DNA of 52,948 nucleotides from a virus. The notes under the pieces were generated by a model. The model did no database searches, had not been told where the DNA came from, and worked only from the letters and a program-made list of their open reading frames with translations. Position numbers and translations under genes: made by a program. Positions 21,365 through 31,448 of the stretch are shown piece after piece. The DNA lies in IMG/VR virus record IMGVR_UViG_3300020171_000037, positions 1 through 52,948 of that record, one strand, 5' to 3'. How positions within the stretch are numbered: position 1 is the stretch's first letter; each line of letters begins with the position of its first letter.

Positions 21365-24166
21365 ATGAGACCATTTACATTAAAAACAGAGATAGTCGCT
21401 ATTGACAAAGCAAGCCAAAACATTAATAAGATTAATGCGGCGGCTGATCGAATGTCAAAAAACGTAACCAAAGAATCTACTATTTCTGGGAACGCATTTT
21501 CATTGATGGCCTCAAAGATAAATTCAGCAACCAAATCCGCCGCCGTTTCATTGGGTAATTTTAATGCTCGCGTTTCACAAATAAGTAGAAATGTAAGCAA
21601 AAAAGTTAGCGGAATGCTGGGAACGCTTGGTAAAATAGGCGTTGGAATTGGTTTGGTAACTACTTTGGGATTTATCGCAAATGCCAATATTGAAGTTGAC
21701 AAAAACATGCAAAGCCTGTCAGCGGTTACAGGTGTAGCAGGTGCCGAATTTGAAGGGTACAAAACAAAGGTTTTTGACGCTTCAAAAGAACTTAACATGT
21801 TTTCAGGTGACATGGCAAAAGCATTTGAGGTAATAGGTTCACAAAAACCCGAATTATTAGCCAGTGCCGATGCAATGAAGATGGTTACTAAGTCAGCTGT
21901 TATATTATCGCGTGCGAGTGGTGAAGATTTAGCTTCATCAGCTACCAATTTGACCGGAATAATGAATCAATTCCAATTGGGAGCAATGGAATCGGCACGA
22001 ACTATTGATGTTTTGGCGGCAGGTACAATTGCGGGAGCTTCATCAATAGCAGAAACCGGCGAGGCAATGAAAAACTTTGGAACCGTTGCAAAAAGCTCAA
22101 ATATGACAATTGAAGAATCAGTTGCAGCAATTCAATTATTATCACTTTACCAATTAAAGGGAGCTGAAGCAGGTACAAAAGCCCGTGGAGCAATTATTAA
22201 ATTACAGCAAGCTCAATTAGGCTATCAAAGTGGGATATTTAATACAAACGATGCATTAAAAGAGGCTAAAACTAAATACGATAAATTAGGCAGTGCAATT
22301 GCAAAAGATGCTTTTATACTTGATACTTTCGGGATTGAGAATAAAACAACCGGAATGATTCTAATGAACAACGTAGGACGTTTAGAATCAATGACCGTTG
22401 CCGTTTCCGAAACCGGAAAAGCTCAGGAAATGGCAAATAAGAACATGGATACCTTTTCACAAAAATTAATTGATATTCAAAACGCTTTCAAAAACGAAAC
22501 TACAAGCGTTCAGGCTAATTCAAGCCAAATGAACTCATTAAAAGCTATTTTAGGTTCAGTTGCAACCAATATGGATAAAATCATTGCAACCGTAATAGTT
22601 GCAGTTAAAATATACGCCGCATATAAGATAGCCACTTGGAGTGCAATAGTAGCTCAAAAAGCATTGCAAGCGGTTATTTTTGCTCAAAATGTAGTGTTAG
22701 GTATTCAATACGCATTGTATGGTAGCACTACGATAGCAATGAAAAGAAATATAATAACATCAAGGGGAAATGCAGTAGCCATGTGGACAATGAACGCTGC
22801 AACTAAGGCAGCAACAGTTGCAACCGCATTGTATAATTTAGGTTTAACAGGTGCAATTGCAGCAACTTGGGCATTTACAGCGGCATTATTGGCAAACCCT
22901 ATCACTTGGGTAATCGTTGGAATAGCCGCTTTGATTGTAATTATTATACTTTTGGTTAAACATTGGGAAACTGTAAAAAAAGCAGTTATTTCGTTTTGGG
23001 ATTCAATCAAAAATACAGCTCCAATTCAATACTTAATTGAAATATTCCAAGGTTTTAAAAACGCTGCAATGCAAGTGATTAATTCAGTAATTGGATTATT
23101 CAAAAATATGTGGGAATTTATAAAAGCTATTGGCGGTTTTATTTCGGCTGTTTTTACCGTTGCTTTCAGTCCTATTGTTGATTCTTTAAAATACGTTTGG
23201 AGTGTTTTTAAACTGGTTTTTAGTTTTATAATTGATTTGGCTGGTAAATTAATCGAGCCGTTCATTCCATTTGTTGAAGCATTAAAGAATATTGGAACCG
23301 TAATTAAGACTTATATTTTGGACAAATTTAAATCCATTGGAGCTTTTGTTTCAAAAATAATTGACAGTATAAGTAAATTCTTTGGGGATTCGGCAACAAA
23401 AATAAATGCAAAATCAGAACAAATATTGACCGTAAATAATAAAGAGGGTAATATTTCAGAAAAAAACATTAAAAATAGTGTTGTTGAAACTACAAAAAAT
23501 AAAACAATTGAAAATGAATCTTTAAAAACCGATGCATCAAAGAAATTAGCCGATGCATTAAACAAAAATACATCTTCAAATGATGAAAATACTGAAATTC
23601 AAAAAGCTAAAAAAGATGAATGGAAAGGTAAGTTTTATACTTCAATTTTGAAAAACGCTAATGTTCCAAGTTTAAACAAAACGGTAACAAATGAGCTAGC
23701 TACTACCAAAATAAACAATGAAAAAAACATTATAAATGAGCAAAAACAAATAGTAGATAAAACTAATCAAACTGAATTATCTAAAGTATCTGAAATTGCT
23801 AAAACTGATAGTATTGAAAAAAAGGCAACAAATACAATCATTAATGAGATAACAAATGAATCATTCAAAGAATCTGAAATTGCTAAAACAGCAATACGGA
23901 ATGAGCAAAATGTTATCAACACTCAAAAAGACGTAATCAATGAAAGCAACATCATTGAAAATACAACTAATAGAGATTTAGTCAAAGAATCAAATATAAC
24001 TCAAAAGTCAACAATTAACGAAAATACCATTTCAAAAACACCAACAAATCGAAACGAAAATAAAAAAAGTGAATTGGTAATTACTTTAATCGACAAAACA
24101 AACAACAAATTCGGAATAACAGTTGAATCAACAGGAATTGACGTAATAAGAACGGGAAATGCATAA
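21365..24166 (+). CDS. Tail tape measure protein
   Basis: At 933 aa this is one of the longest genes of the window. The N-terminal third has the phage TP901-like core (NIEVDKNMQSLSAVTGVAGA ... AFEVIGSQKPELLASADAMK). The middle holds long hydrophobic stretches (ATWAFTAALLANPITWVIVG; AALIVIIILLVKHW), normal for tape measures that enter the membrane. The last 250 residues are low-complexity and Asn/Glu/Lys-rich with many 'NEQNVINxQK'-like turns. It fixes tail length; about 930 residues would suggest a tail of roughly 130-140 nm by the usual 1.5 A per residue rule. Confidence 0.9.
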   Translation: MRPFTLKTEIVAIDKASQNINKINAAADRMSKNVTKESTISGNAFSLMASKINSATKSAAVSLGNFNARVSQISRNVSKKVSGMLGTLGKIGVGIGLVTTLGFIANANIEVDKNMQSLSAVTGVAGAEFEGYKTKVFDASKELNMFSGDMAKAFEVIGSQKPELLASADAMKMVTKSAVILSRASGEDLASSATNLTGIMNQFQLGAMESARTIDVLAAGTIAGASSIAETGEAMKNFGTVAKSSNMTIEESVAAIQLLSLYQLKGAEAGTKARGAIIKLQQAQLGYQSGIFNTNDALKEAKTKYDKLGSAIAKDAFILDTFGIENKTTGMILMNNVGRLESMTVAVSETGKAQEMANKNMDTFSQKLIDIQNAFKNETTSVQANSSQMNSLKAILGSVATNMDKIIATVIVAVKIYAAYKIATWSAIVAQKALQAVIFAQNVVLGIQYALYGSTTIAMKRNIITSRGNAVAMWTMNAATKAATVATALYNLGLTGAIAATWAFTAALLANPITWVIVGIAALIVIIILLVKHWETVKKAVISFWDSIKNTAPIQYLIEIFQGFKNAAMQVINSVIGLFKNMWEFIKAIGGFISAVFTVAFSPIVDSLKYVWSVFKLVFSFIIDLAGKLIEPFIPFVEALKNIGTVIKTYILDKFKSIGAFVSKIIDSISKFFGDSATKINAKSEQILTVNNKEGNISEKNIKNSVVETTKNKTIENESLKTDASKKLADALNKNTSSNDENTEIQKAKKDEWKGKFYTSILKNANVPSLNKTVTNELATTKINNEKNIINEQKQIVDKTNQTELSKVSEIAKTDSIEKKATNTIINEITNESFKESEIAKTAIRNEQNVINTQKDVINESNIIENTTNRDLVKESNITQKSTINENTISKTPTNRNENKKSELVITLIDKTNNKFGITVESTGIDVIRTGNA

Positions 24167-24587
24167 TTTACAACTCATAGATAGTGAAGATGGGGGTTTT
24201 TTCGGTTTTGATCGAAATGATTACCCAATTGACCAAGGCATTTATACTGAGTTGTATTGTGCTTTATTTTCAACAACAACTCAATGGTGGGGGGATAAAT
24301 CATTTGGAATAAATACTTTCAATATTACTTCAAAAACAGGGGTTTCATTGAAAAACAATAATTCAACAAGTCAATCAAATATCAACTTAATAAAAAAAGC
24401 GATAAAAGACGACTTGGATAGATTTACCGGAAAAAACAAAAACATCGAAGTAAGCGCAATTGAGGTTGCTTATTGGTCAAAAACGATACTTATTATAATT
24501 GAATTAATCGGATACAACAAACCGTTTAATTTCATTTATCAAAAGACAAAGGAAAGTTTAGAAAATTCAAATTTTAAGATATACTAA
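24159..24587 (+). CDS. Baseplate protein, Mu gp46-like
   Basis: The 142-aa protein has the gp46 family signature: an early acidic stretch (LIDSEDGGFFGFDRNDYPID), then a TTTQWWGDKSFG segment and a C-terminal helix-strand part (DLDRFTGKNKNIEVSAIEVA). It overlaps the tape measure end by 8 nt and precedes the gp47-like gene, the same order as Mu. It is probably a structural part of the inner baseplate. Confidence 0.7.
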   Translation: MHNLQLIDSEDGGFFGFDRNDYPIDQGIYTELYCALFSTTTQWWGDKSFGINTFNITSKTGVSLKNNNSTSQSNINLIKKAIKDDLDRFTGKNKNIEVSAIEVAYWSKTILIIIELIGYNKPFNFIYQKTKESLENSNFKIY

Positions 24588-24588
24588 A

Positions 24589-25797
24589 ATGACTTACCAA
24601 CAAATATACGATTCAATAATAACTGATTGGTGCAATAGGCTTGACATTACAGTTGAAAATGCAGGTTTTACGATTATAGCTACCTCAAAAGTATTTGCAT
24701 CCGGTTTATATTTACTTGTAAAAATGATTGACGGTTTGGCTAATAATGTTTGGGTAGGTTCGATGCAAGCCGCAAAACTAATCGAGGTAGGTCAAGATAA
24801 AATAGGCCGTGGACCGTATTTGGCAGTAAAAGGTGAATATAATTGTTCGACAATCGCAAAAGGCGTTGGAAATATACCTTTGGGAACCATTTTTATAAAA
24901 GAAATTGACGGTGCTACTTATACTTACGAAACTTTATCAGAGGTTGCAGGTGGGGCAAATGTCGTAATAAGGGCATTAACCGCCGGGACTGCAAACGAAT
25001 TAGTAATAAGCGACACCTTGACCGCTCAAAAAAGCTTAGATTATGCAGAAAGCACAATTACTGTTTTATCAGTAACTGAGAATCCAACCGATGATGAAAC
25101 GATTGAAGATTACAGAGCGGTTGTTGTTGCTTATGAGAGGTTAAGGTTGGGAAATGGTAATGCAAGCGACTATATTGTTTGGGTTTCAAATGTGAACGGA
25201 TTGAGAACGGCATATCCATACACGGCACCGGGCGAAGCGGGTAAAGCTGTTATTTATTGCGAAAGTTCAGATATTGAAGTACTGATACCAAGTGCCGGGT
25301 TAATTGATGACGCGATAGATTCAATCAAATATGATATTAATGGAGTTTCGCAACCGCCGGTTGAATTCTTTGAATTTGTAAATACTACTTATGTTTTGCC
25401 GGTAAAAATAACAGGCGTAAACATTATTTTGACAAACGGCGACCCATTGCAGCAATCAAGCATTGAAACTTTAGTAAGAAATTATTTATTGATTAAAAGG
25501 CCATTTTTGCACACCGTAAATAAATATATCCAAACGAGTACCGGTTATAATACTTATGAAAATACGATAGCTTTAGTTGATGTTATTCAGCTATTAGCAA
25601 ATGCCGGGATTACTTTTGATTCAATAGAAATGAAAGTAAATATATTATTAGCAGCAACATACGTAACAATGAGTAAATACGTGGTAGGCTATAGGGGTGG
25701 TTCAACCTATCCAACAACATTAAGCCCGTCAAATGACCCAGCCTTGGCGGCTTATTATGGTGAGTGTCCAAGATTAAATACAGTAACATTTGTGTAA
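24589..25797 (+). CDS. Baseplate J-like protein, Mu gp47-like
   Basis: The 402-aa protein matches the baseplate J/gp47 plan: an N-terminal helix (QIYDSIITDWCNRLDITVEN), a beta part with GVGNIPLGTIFIKEIDGATY and TAGTANELVISDTLTAQKS, then the hallmark ETIEDYRAVVVAYERLRLGN-GNASDYIVWVSNVNG. It forms the baseplate wedge. Its stop overlaps the ATG of the next gene (TAATG). Confidence 0.87.
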   Translation: MTYQQIYDSIITDWCNRLDITVENAGFTIIATSKVFASGLYLLVKMIDGLANNVWVGSMQAAKLIEVGQDKIGRGPYLAVKGEYNCSTIAKGVGNIPLGTIFIKEIDGATYTYETLSEVAGGANVVIRALTAGTANELVISDTLTAQKSLDYAESTITVLSVTENPTDDETIEDYRAVVVAYERLRLGNGNASDYIVWVSNVNGLRTAYPYTAPGEAGKAVIYCESSDIEVLIPSAGLIDDAIDSIKYDINGVSQPPVEFFEFVNTTYVLPVKITGVNIILTNGDPLQQSSIETLVRNYLLIKRPFLHTVNKYIQTSTGYNTYENTIALVDVIQLLANAGITFDSIEMKVNILLAATYVTMSKYVVGYRGGSTYPTTLSPSNDPALAAYYGECPRLNTVTFV

Positions 25798-26417
25798 TGT
25801 GGTATAATTTCATAAACAAAATAAAGCCAGACGGCAAGCCTTTTAGGAGTATTCTTTTTAGTAAGATTTTCTATGAGGTTATTGCTTATGGTTTGAATTT
25901 AATAAGTGATTACGCTACTTATAAAATTACTGACCAGGTTTGGTATGTGAATAGTAATTTCGACCCAGAACCATGGGAGAACAGATATTTAATAAACGTT
26001 CCTGAAAGTGCAACAATTGAAGAACGTAGATCGGTTGTAAAATCATACATGCTATTTCCACAATCGCAAAATAGACTATCGAGGGATTATATTAAAAGCT
26101 CGCTTATAAACGCAGGGTTTACCGGTATTGATATAAAATACAATCCAACCGGATTAAATGATGGTTATTTGCATGTAAATGATATCACGGATGAAAAAGG
26201 TGTATTCAACTTAGGGGCGTTAACTTACAATACATTTATAATTGATGGTGAAATAACAGCAAGCTATTATTGGAATGCTTTATATTTAGCATTGAGTTTG
26301 AAACCATTACAATTAGGAATGTATGATAAATTAGATATATTATACACAATCGCATTAGATGACGACTTTGCAATCGCATTGGATTCTGATTTTGCAATAG
26401 CATTAAGTAAAATTTAA
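25797..26417 (+). CDS. Baseplate/tail protein, Mu gp48-like
   Basis: The 206-aa product follows gp47 as gp48 does in Mu. It starts at ATG 25797, sharing its A with the previous stop. The frame is open further upstream, but that is a shadow of gp47. Residues ESATIEERRSVVKSYMLFPQ and YIKSSLINAGFTGIDIKYNP fit the gp48/DUF2313 helix-then-strand pattern. The C-terminus has a small repeat (LDDDFAIAL-DSDFAIAL). Confidence 0.65.
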   Translation: MWYNFINKIKPDGKPFRSILFSKIFYEVIAYGLNLISDYATYKITDQVWYVNSNFDPEPWENRYLINVPESATIEERRSVVKSYMLFPQSQNRLSRDYIKSSLINAGFTGIDIKYNPTGLNDGYLHVNDITDEKGVFNLGALTYNTFIIDGEITASYYWNALYLALSLKPLQLGMYDKLDILYTIALDDDFAIALDSDFAIALSKI

Positions 26418-26427
26418 TAATAAAAAG

Positions 26428-27606
26428 ATGGCAGGGGAAATTTCAACACCAAGCACGGCAGTAAAAATAGAATTATTTACTCCGACACAATTAGCTTTTT
26501 TTAAAGAATCTTTAAAATTAAATGGTGACATAATTCATAATCTTATTAAAACAGGAATAGATCATCATTCCGATATTGCATTATATGAAGGTGTAGTTTA
26601 TTCGATGGTTTCAGATAAAAGCATAAACGAATTTGATACAATTAGCGATTTAGCACTTAATGAATGGACCGTATCAATAAAAGAAAGCCAAACAATACCG
26701 GCTTTTTGCAGGTTTAAAGCTGAAATTTTAGGAACTGATATTTCAGTAAAAACAGATATATCATATCCAATTATTGCAAATGATTATTTATTGAAATTTG
26801 GAACGGTTGGCAGTTCAGACGGACTATTCAATAATCCATATGGTATAGCTGTTAATAAAACAAATATATTCGTAGTCGATCAGGGTAATGATAGAATTCA
26901 AAAATTTGATTTATTAGGGGCTTATGTATCTAAATTTGGCAGTGCAGGCTCAGGAAACGGTCAATTTAATTCAGCTTATGGTATTGCAATTAATCAAACA
27001 CATATATTTGTTACAGATATAGTTGACAATCGCATTCAAAAATTTACATTGGCAGGTGCTTATGTTTCACAATTTGGGCTAGGTTCTGGCTCAGGAGATG
27101 GCCAATTTAATGGTCCTTATGGAATATGCATTAAAGGTGAAAAAGTATATGTAAGCGAAGTTGTTAATAATCGAGTTCAGGTATTTGACTTAGACGGTAA
27201 TTATCTATTTAAGTTTGGAAGCTCAGGCTCAGGCGATGGTCAATTTTTCGGGCCTTATGGAATAATGGTAACTTCAAATAGGATTTACACAATTGAGGGT
27301 ACAGGCGCAAGGGTTCAGGTATTTGACTTAGACGGTAATTATCTATTTAAGTTTGGAAGTGGTGGTTCAGGTAGTGGTCAGTTTACAAACGCTAGAGACA
27401 TATCGGTTACAGATACAAATATTTATACAATTGAATTAACAAATAACCGAATTCAGAAATTTGATTTAGCTGGGGAATTTATAGAATTATTTGGTAGTTC
27501 TGGTTCGGGGGATGGTCAATTTAACTCTCCAAATAAATTAGTCATTATTGATAATAAAATATATACAACTGACTTAGGAAATGATCGAGTACAAGTATTT
27601 AATTAA
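26428..27606 (+). CDS. NHL-repeat beta-propeller tail fibre or adhesin
   Basis: After about 120 residues of N-terminal attachment domain, the 392-aa protein has about six blades of NHL repeats. Each carries a version of SGDGQFNGPYGI, a strand, 'NNRIQKFD' and 'GAYVSKFG'. NHL propellers bind RNA, sugars or proteins; at this place, after the baseplate wedge genes, a receptor-binding role is likely. Blades 4 and 5 share an almost exact stretch of about 50 nt. NHL proteins are unusual in phage tails. Confidence 0.8.
   Translation: MAGEISTPSTAVKIELFTPTQLAFFKESLKLNGDIIHNLIKTGIDHHSDIALYEGVVYSMVSDKSINEFDTISDLALNEWTVSIKESQTIPAFCRFKAEILGTDISVKTDISYPIIANDYLLKFGTVGSSDGLFNNPYGIAVNKTNIFVVDQGNDRIQKFDLLGAYVSKFGSAGSGNGQFNSAYGIAINQTHIFVTDIVDNRIQKFTLAGAYVSQFGLGSGSGDGQFNGPYGICIKGEKVYVSEVVNNRVQVFDLDGNYLFKFGSSGSGDGQFFGPYGIMVTSNRIYTIEGTGARVQVFDLDGNYLFKFGSGGSGSGQFTNARDISVTDTNIYTIELTNNRIQKFDLAGEFIELFGSSGSGDGQFNSPNKLVIIDNKIYTTDLGNDRVQVFN
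27170..27362 (+). repeat. Near-identical repeat within NHL blades
   Basis: The stretch GTTCAGGTATTTGACTTAGA and the following 25 or so bases (to AAGTTTGGAAG) occur identically at about 27175 and again at about 27314. Identity at DNA level between blades that otherwise differ points to recent duplication or gene conversion. Confidence 0.8.
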
Positions 27607-27623
27607 TTTTAATATAAGAAATC

Positions 27624-27905
27624 ATGGCAATAACAACAGGTAAATTATACAGCGTAAAAGCAAGTTCGACATTTCAAATAGGTCAAACAGCTAGAATAGA
27701 GCTAAAAGGAACCGTAAGTTTAATTATTTACGGTAGTGAAGAAATTCAAACGTCAGTTGCAAATTTGACACCCGTAAGCGAAGCAATTACAGAGGATGGT
27801 TACTACCCATGCGACACTTTGCCAACCTATATTGCATTTATTGGAACGGCTGATAGAATTAATGTAGGAGGTTATGATTTGACTTTAATTGGAGCAATTG
27901 AGTAA
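27624..27905 (+). CDS. Small structural protein, 93 aa
   Basis: A beta-rich 93-aa protein (MAITTGKLYSVKASSTFQIG ... GGYDLTLIGAIE) between the two fibre genes. It resembles a small tail-fibre connector or decoration domain. The A of the next gene's ATG is its last base. No firm family. Confidence 0.5.
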   Translation: MAITTGKLYSVKASSTFQIGQTARIELKGTVSLIIYGSEEIQTSVANLTPVSEAITEDGYYPCDTLPTYIAFIGTADRINVGGYDLTLIGAIE

Positions 27906-29797
27906 TGGCAGGGTTATTTAAAATGATACCTTTAGTCAGAGCTTCAGGTCTCATAAAAGGCAAAATAATTGAGGGCAAAGGGTTGATTAAGCAGTTTTTG
28001 CAATCATTCACTCTTACCATTTACAAAACAGGCGAAGGAACGGTTGACCCTGACGTGGGTGAATTGATTTGTCAGGAAGGTACACCCGTTACAATAACAG
28101 CAACGGCAACAGACCCCGATTATTACCATGATACTAATTTACTTGACGGCGTACCTGTTAGTAATCCTTACATTTGGAATCCAGATGCAAACAGAGCATT
28201 TGAAGCTAGGTTTTTGGCTTGGTTAAATATACTTGATGTATTTTCAACTACCCCGCAATCAATAGGAGGAAAATGGTATTTTAGAAATTTACAAGAAACT
28301 TTAAATAAATATAACCAGTATGTTGTATGTTTTGGAAATTCATTAACAGCCCAAAATTACCCGATTTATTTACGCAATTATTTAAACGCCAAGCTAAATT
28401 CACCTTATCGATACACATTGTATCAAGAAGGGTTAGGAGGAAGAACAGGAGCGCAGATGCTAATTGATTTCAATACTGATGTATTGCCATTAATTAATTC
28501 AGGTGGAGATAATTTGATTATCATAAATGAGGTTATTAATGATATGGCTAATAGTTATACATATACCGAAGCAGCTCAACATTTAATTGATATAGCTCAA
28601 TTATGTACTGATAACGGGGCAAAATGTATGATATTAACAGCCTCTCCAACATCAACAGCAATTCCTAATTATATTCAAAATGCTAATGACATAATCCTTG
28701 CAAATACAGTTAGTGATTACGTATTTGATTTATCGACAATACCTGAAACATTAGACCCTAACAACCTAACATATTATAGTGATGGCGTTCATTGGACTAA
28801 TGCACTTGCTTTAATTATTGCAAATACAATAGGGGCTTATGTTGATTCAATAAATTATCCTAAACATATTCAGGTTAAAAAAAATCAGGTAGCGACCTTT
28901 AATGATACAAAATTAAATGTTGGTAGATTTCATTCTGACTTGCCTAGTTTTGAGATTATATTAAAAATTCCAAATTATGCAACATCGTCAGGTTATATCT
29001 ATAATAAGCGATTAACCGCTGGTGCAGATGTTGAAATACAAATGAATTACGGAAGTTCAGGTGTATTAACTTGTTACATCACAACGGCTACTGGAACATT
29101 GATAACCGCAACATTAAGTAATAAAATAATCTCTGATAAATGGACTAGAGTAAGGTTTGACACAGTAGGAAATAATTTACATCTATCTGTATTTAACATA
29201 CAAGATCAACAGGATTATTATGAGCATATAGTACCATTTACAGGCGTTGTAAAAAACGTTGCAGCAGATAATATAATAGGGGTAAGGGGCTATGACAATA
29301 CAACACCAATGGTTAACGTTCAGGTTGCTTATATCAACATCAACAGTGGTCAATTTGAATGTTTCTTGAATCATAAAAACGGGTTAAATTGCTTTGATAA
29401 ATTAGGCACTTTAACTGGTTTATTTTCAATAAACACAACGCAATTATGGAGTAATACAACGGAATTTATTGAACCTTACTTTGCAACTAAAGGAACGACA
29501 ATTTACACTGCAAATTCAAATCCAACTGATGTAAGTTTGTGGATATTTATTTCAGGTTCGGAAACATCACAAGCAATTTCAAACTATACTAAATTAGGTT
29601 ACTTTCCTGTTAATTCAGGAATTTTAAAAGGGTTAATTAATGAGTACACAATACCGACAGATGCTGAAATAAATGCAGAAATAGCGGCAGGAGATTATGA
29701 TTTTGCTGAATTAGATGTGTTAGTTGCCGCGCCTGAATTGCAGATTGCCAAAACAGCAAATAACATAAGTCAATTAATAGTAAGAAAACAACAATAA
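27905..29797 (+). CDS. Tail fibre with SGNH/GDSL hydrolase domain
   Basis: The 630-aa protein has an N-terminal virion-attachment region (about 1-110, including a beta repeat 'GEGTVDPDVGELICQEGTPV'). Next is an SGNH hydrolase (about 135-320): block I FGNSLT with Ser146, block II GLGGRTG, block III Asn208 in INEVIND, and block V DGVHW with Asp293 and His296. A C-terminal LamG-like beta sandwich follows. It probably removes O-acetyl or other ester groups from host surface glycans during adsorption. It is the best depolymerase/esterase candidate of the phage. Confidence 0.87.
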   Translation: MAGLFKMIPLVRASGLIKGKIIEGKGLIKQFLQSFTLTIYKTGEGTVDPDVGELICQEGTPVTITATATDPDYYHDTNLLDGVPVSNPYIWNPDANRAFEARFLAWLNILDVFSTTPQSIGGKWYFRNLQETLNKYNQYVVCFGNSLTAQNYPIYLRNYLNAKLNSPYRYTLYQEGLGGRTGAQMLIDFNTDVLPLINSGGDNLIIINEVINDMANSYTYTEAAQHLIDIAQLCTDNGAKCMILTASPTSTAIPNYIQNANDIILANTVSDYVFDLSTIPETLDPNNLTYYSDGVHWTNALALIIANTIGAYVDSINYPKHIQVKKNQVATFNDTKLNVGRFHSDLPSFEIILKIPNYATSSGYIYNKRLTAGADVEIQMNYGSSGVLTCYITTATGTLITATLSNKIISDKWTRVRFDTVGNNLHLSVFNIQDQQDYYEHIVPFTGVVKNVAADNIIGVRGYDNTTPMVNVQVAYININSGQFECFLNHKNGLNCFDKLGTLTGLFSINTTQLWSNTTEFIEPYFATKGTTIYTANSNPTDVSLWIFISGSETSQAISNYTKLGYFPVNSGILKGLINEYTIPTDAEINAEIAAGDYDFAELDVLVAAPELQIAKTANNISQLIVRKQQ

Positions 29798-29871
29798 CTA
29801 TGAATACAACAATTTAACTTTTAAATATAAAACAAATGAGTATGAACTAATTTAATAAATTTTAAAAAAAT

Positions 29872-30348
29872 ATGACACTAAAAAAACATAACGGATTAAT
29901 CAAGTATGTGAAGAACATTTTTTACACTTACTATCAATTTGTTTTTTTAGGAATTGCCGGTGAAATAATTGAAATTGAAGGTTTGAATTATTATAAAAAC
30001 TATGGCCTTGGTGAAAATGAATGTAATTTGCTTATAATTTCAGGCACAATGGAAAATGAAGATTTAATAGTTCAATAAGCTAGCGGAAATTATGGACTTT
30101 ATGCAATATCGGTTAAATATGATTTAGACTGGTATGGTACTGATTTAAACGACCCTTTGCCAATTCCATACTCAGCTTTAAAAGCCATAAACACCACATT
30201 AATTAAGCGTTCTGATTTCTTTATTGACAATGAAACAACTTTAAAAACAATGTGTATTCAGCCATTTGAAGAAGTTACTTATAAATATGCACCTGTAACT
30301 TATGAAAATGAACCAACAGTATTTTTAAAACCTCATTTAATACCTTAA
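29872..30348 (+). pseudogene. Baseplate-region gene split by one in-frame TAA
   Basis: A frame from ATG 29872 reaches TAA at 30076-30078 (68 aa). The same frame then stays open for 89 further codons (ASGNYGLYAISVKYDLDWYG ...) to the TAA at 30346-30348. Without the stop, the protein would be 158 aa. The composition after the stop is like a normal structural protein. It is either a point mutation (CAA to TAA or similar), a sequencing/assembly error, or programmed read-through. The short ATG-initiated frame at 30157 is part of the same gene. Confidence 0.65.
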
Positions 30349-30350
30349 AA

Positions 30351-30905
30351 ATGGATATTCAAGATATAATCGGCACAACTCGCGATCAATTTTTGTTAGA
30401 CGGTTCAAACGAAATTGATTTTTTTCCGGCTATAATGTCCGACCCTATTGGAGGCACAGCCCCCGATGCAGGTAATATAACTATACAAGGGGTTCAATTT
30501 GCCACTTTATTATATGGAGTTAATGAAACCCAGGGCGTAAAAATTGAATTAAACCACCCCTATAAAAACGCTGGTTATGTTGATTTCCATATTAGGTATT
30601 TTCCAGTAAATGACAATACGGGAACCGTTAATTTTTCATATAATTATTTTATTTTTCATGTTGACGGTACAACAACTGCAGGTGCAGTGGTAAATGTTGA
30701 GCAAAAAACAATCTTAGCAGGTGACAAAACAGCCAATAAAGGACAATATGCAAGTGTTGTATTAGATAGCGCAAATTTCGTAGGTGGAGACATGATAATA
30801 GGACAATTTAAGCGCGAAGCTGGTACTTATGGTAGTGATGTTGCCATAATGGAAATAGGATTGCATGGTGGAGTTGGTAAAGTAGGACGTAAACACATGA
30901 CATAA
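30351..30905 (+). CDS. Structural protein, 184 aa (tail fibre region)
   Basis: A beta-rich protein (MDIQDIIGTTRDQFLLDGSN ...) with many Gly/Asn/Thr and a C-terminal GLHGGVGKVGRKHMT. It lies among fibre genes and overlaps the next start by one base (TAATGG). It probably forms part of the distal tail or a fibre knob; no catalytic motif is seen. Confidence 0.5.
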   Translation: MDIQDIIGTTRDQFLLDGSNEIDFFPAIMSDPIGGTAPDAGNITIQGVQFATLLYGVNETQGVKIELNHPYKNAGYVDFHIRYFPVNDNTGTVNFSYNYFIFHVDGTTTAGAVVNVEQKTILAGDKTANKGQYASVVLDSANFVGGDMIIGQFKREAGTYGSDVAIMEIGLHGGVGKVGRKHMT

Positions 30906-31384
30906 TGGACTTAAGAGATATTTTAAGATTGTTTTATTTGCCTAGAAAAATAGCAATTCAGGATTGTGTTGATACGGGTACTTTAATGAATTTATTAGAT
31001 GGCCAAACTTATGATTTACCCATAGATTGCGCTTTGAGAAATTATTTAAGTACCGAAAGGGAGTTGTTTTTTCCCGAAACTTCGACAGTTCGAGATTCGA
31101 TTGTAAATAATGGACTTACTGTTAAGGTGAAATTATCATTGCGCGGAAATGTTTCAGATAAATTAAAAATTAACATTTACATACCACATCCAACATACGG
31201 AAATATTCCAGTTGATAACTATGAAATTGTAATTTATCGGAATAATTTAACCGTGGATTTTAGCCAAATAATTGAGTTATACAATGCGATTGACGGGGAG
31301 GCTCATTTGTATGGTTTTAAATTTGAATTAGTGCCAGAGGGGAATTTAGAATTAACATCGAGATCAATATTAATTAAAGCTTAA
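30905..31384 (+). CDS. Hypothetical tail-region protein, 159 aa
   Basis: The product begins MDLRDILRLFYLPRKIAIQD and has a central beta-rich part (KVKLSLRGNVSDKLKINIYI). It overlaps the end of the upstream structural gene and is the last larger gene before the lysis block. Family unknown; structural role inferred from position. Confidence 0.5.
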   Translation: MDLRDILRLFYLPRKIAIQDCVDTGTLMNLLDGQTYDLPIDCALRNYLSTERELFFPETSTVRDSIVNNGLTVKVKLSLRGNVSDKLKINIYIPHPTYGNIPVDNYEIVIYRNNLTVDFSQIIELYNAIDGEAHLYGFKFELVPEGNLELTSRSILIKA

Positions 31385-31388
31385 AATT

Positions 31389-31448
31389 ATGGCAAAGAAA
31401 GTAAAAACAACAGAGACGATTCCACCGCCGGACAAACCGAAAAAGTAA
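31389..31448 (+). CDS. Possible 19-aa basic peptide
   Basis: ATG 31389 opens a 19-codon frame (MAKKVKTTETIPPPDKPKK) ending immediately before ATG 31449. The A-rich leader and tight packing support translation, but nothing is known of its function. Confidence 0.4.
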   Translation: MAKKVKTTETIPPPDKPKK

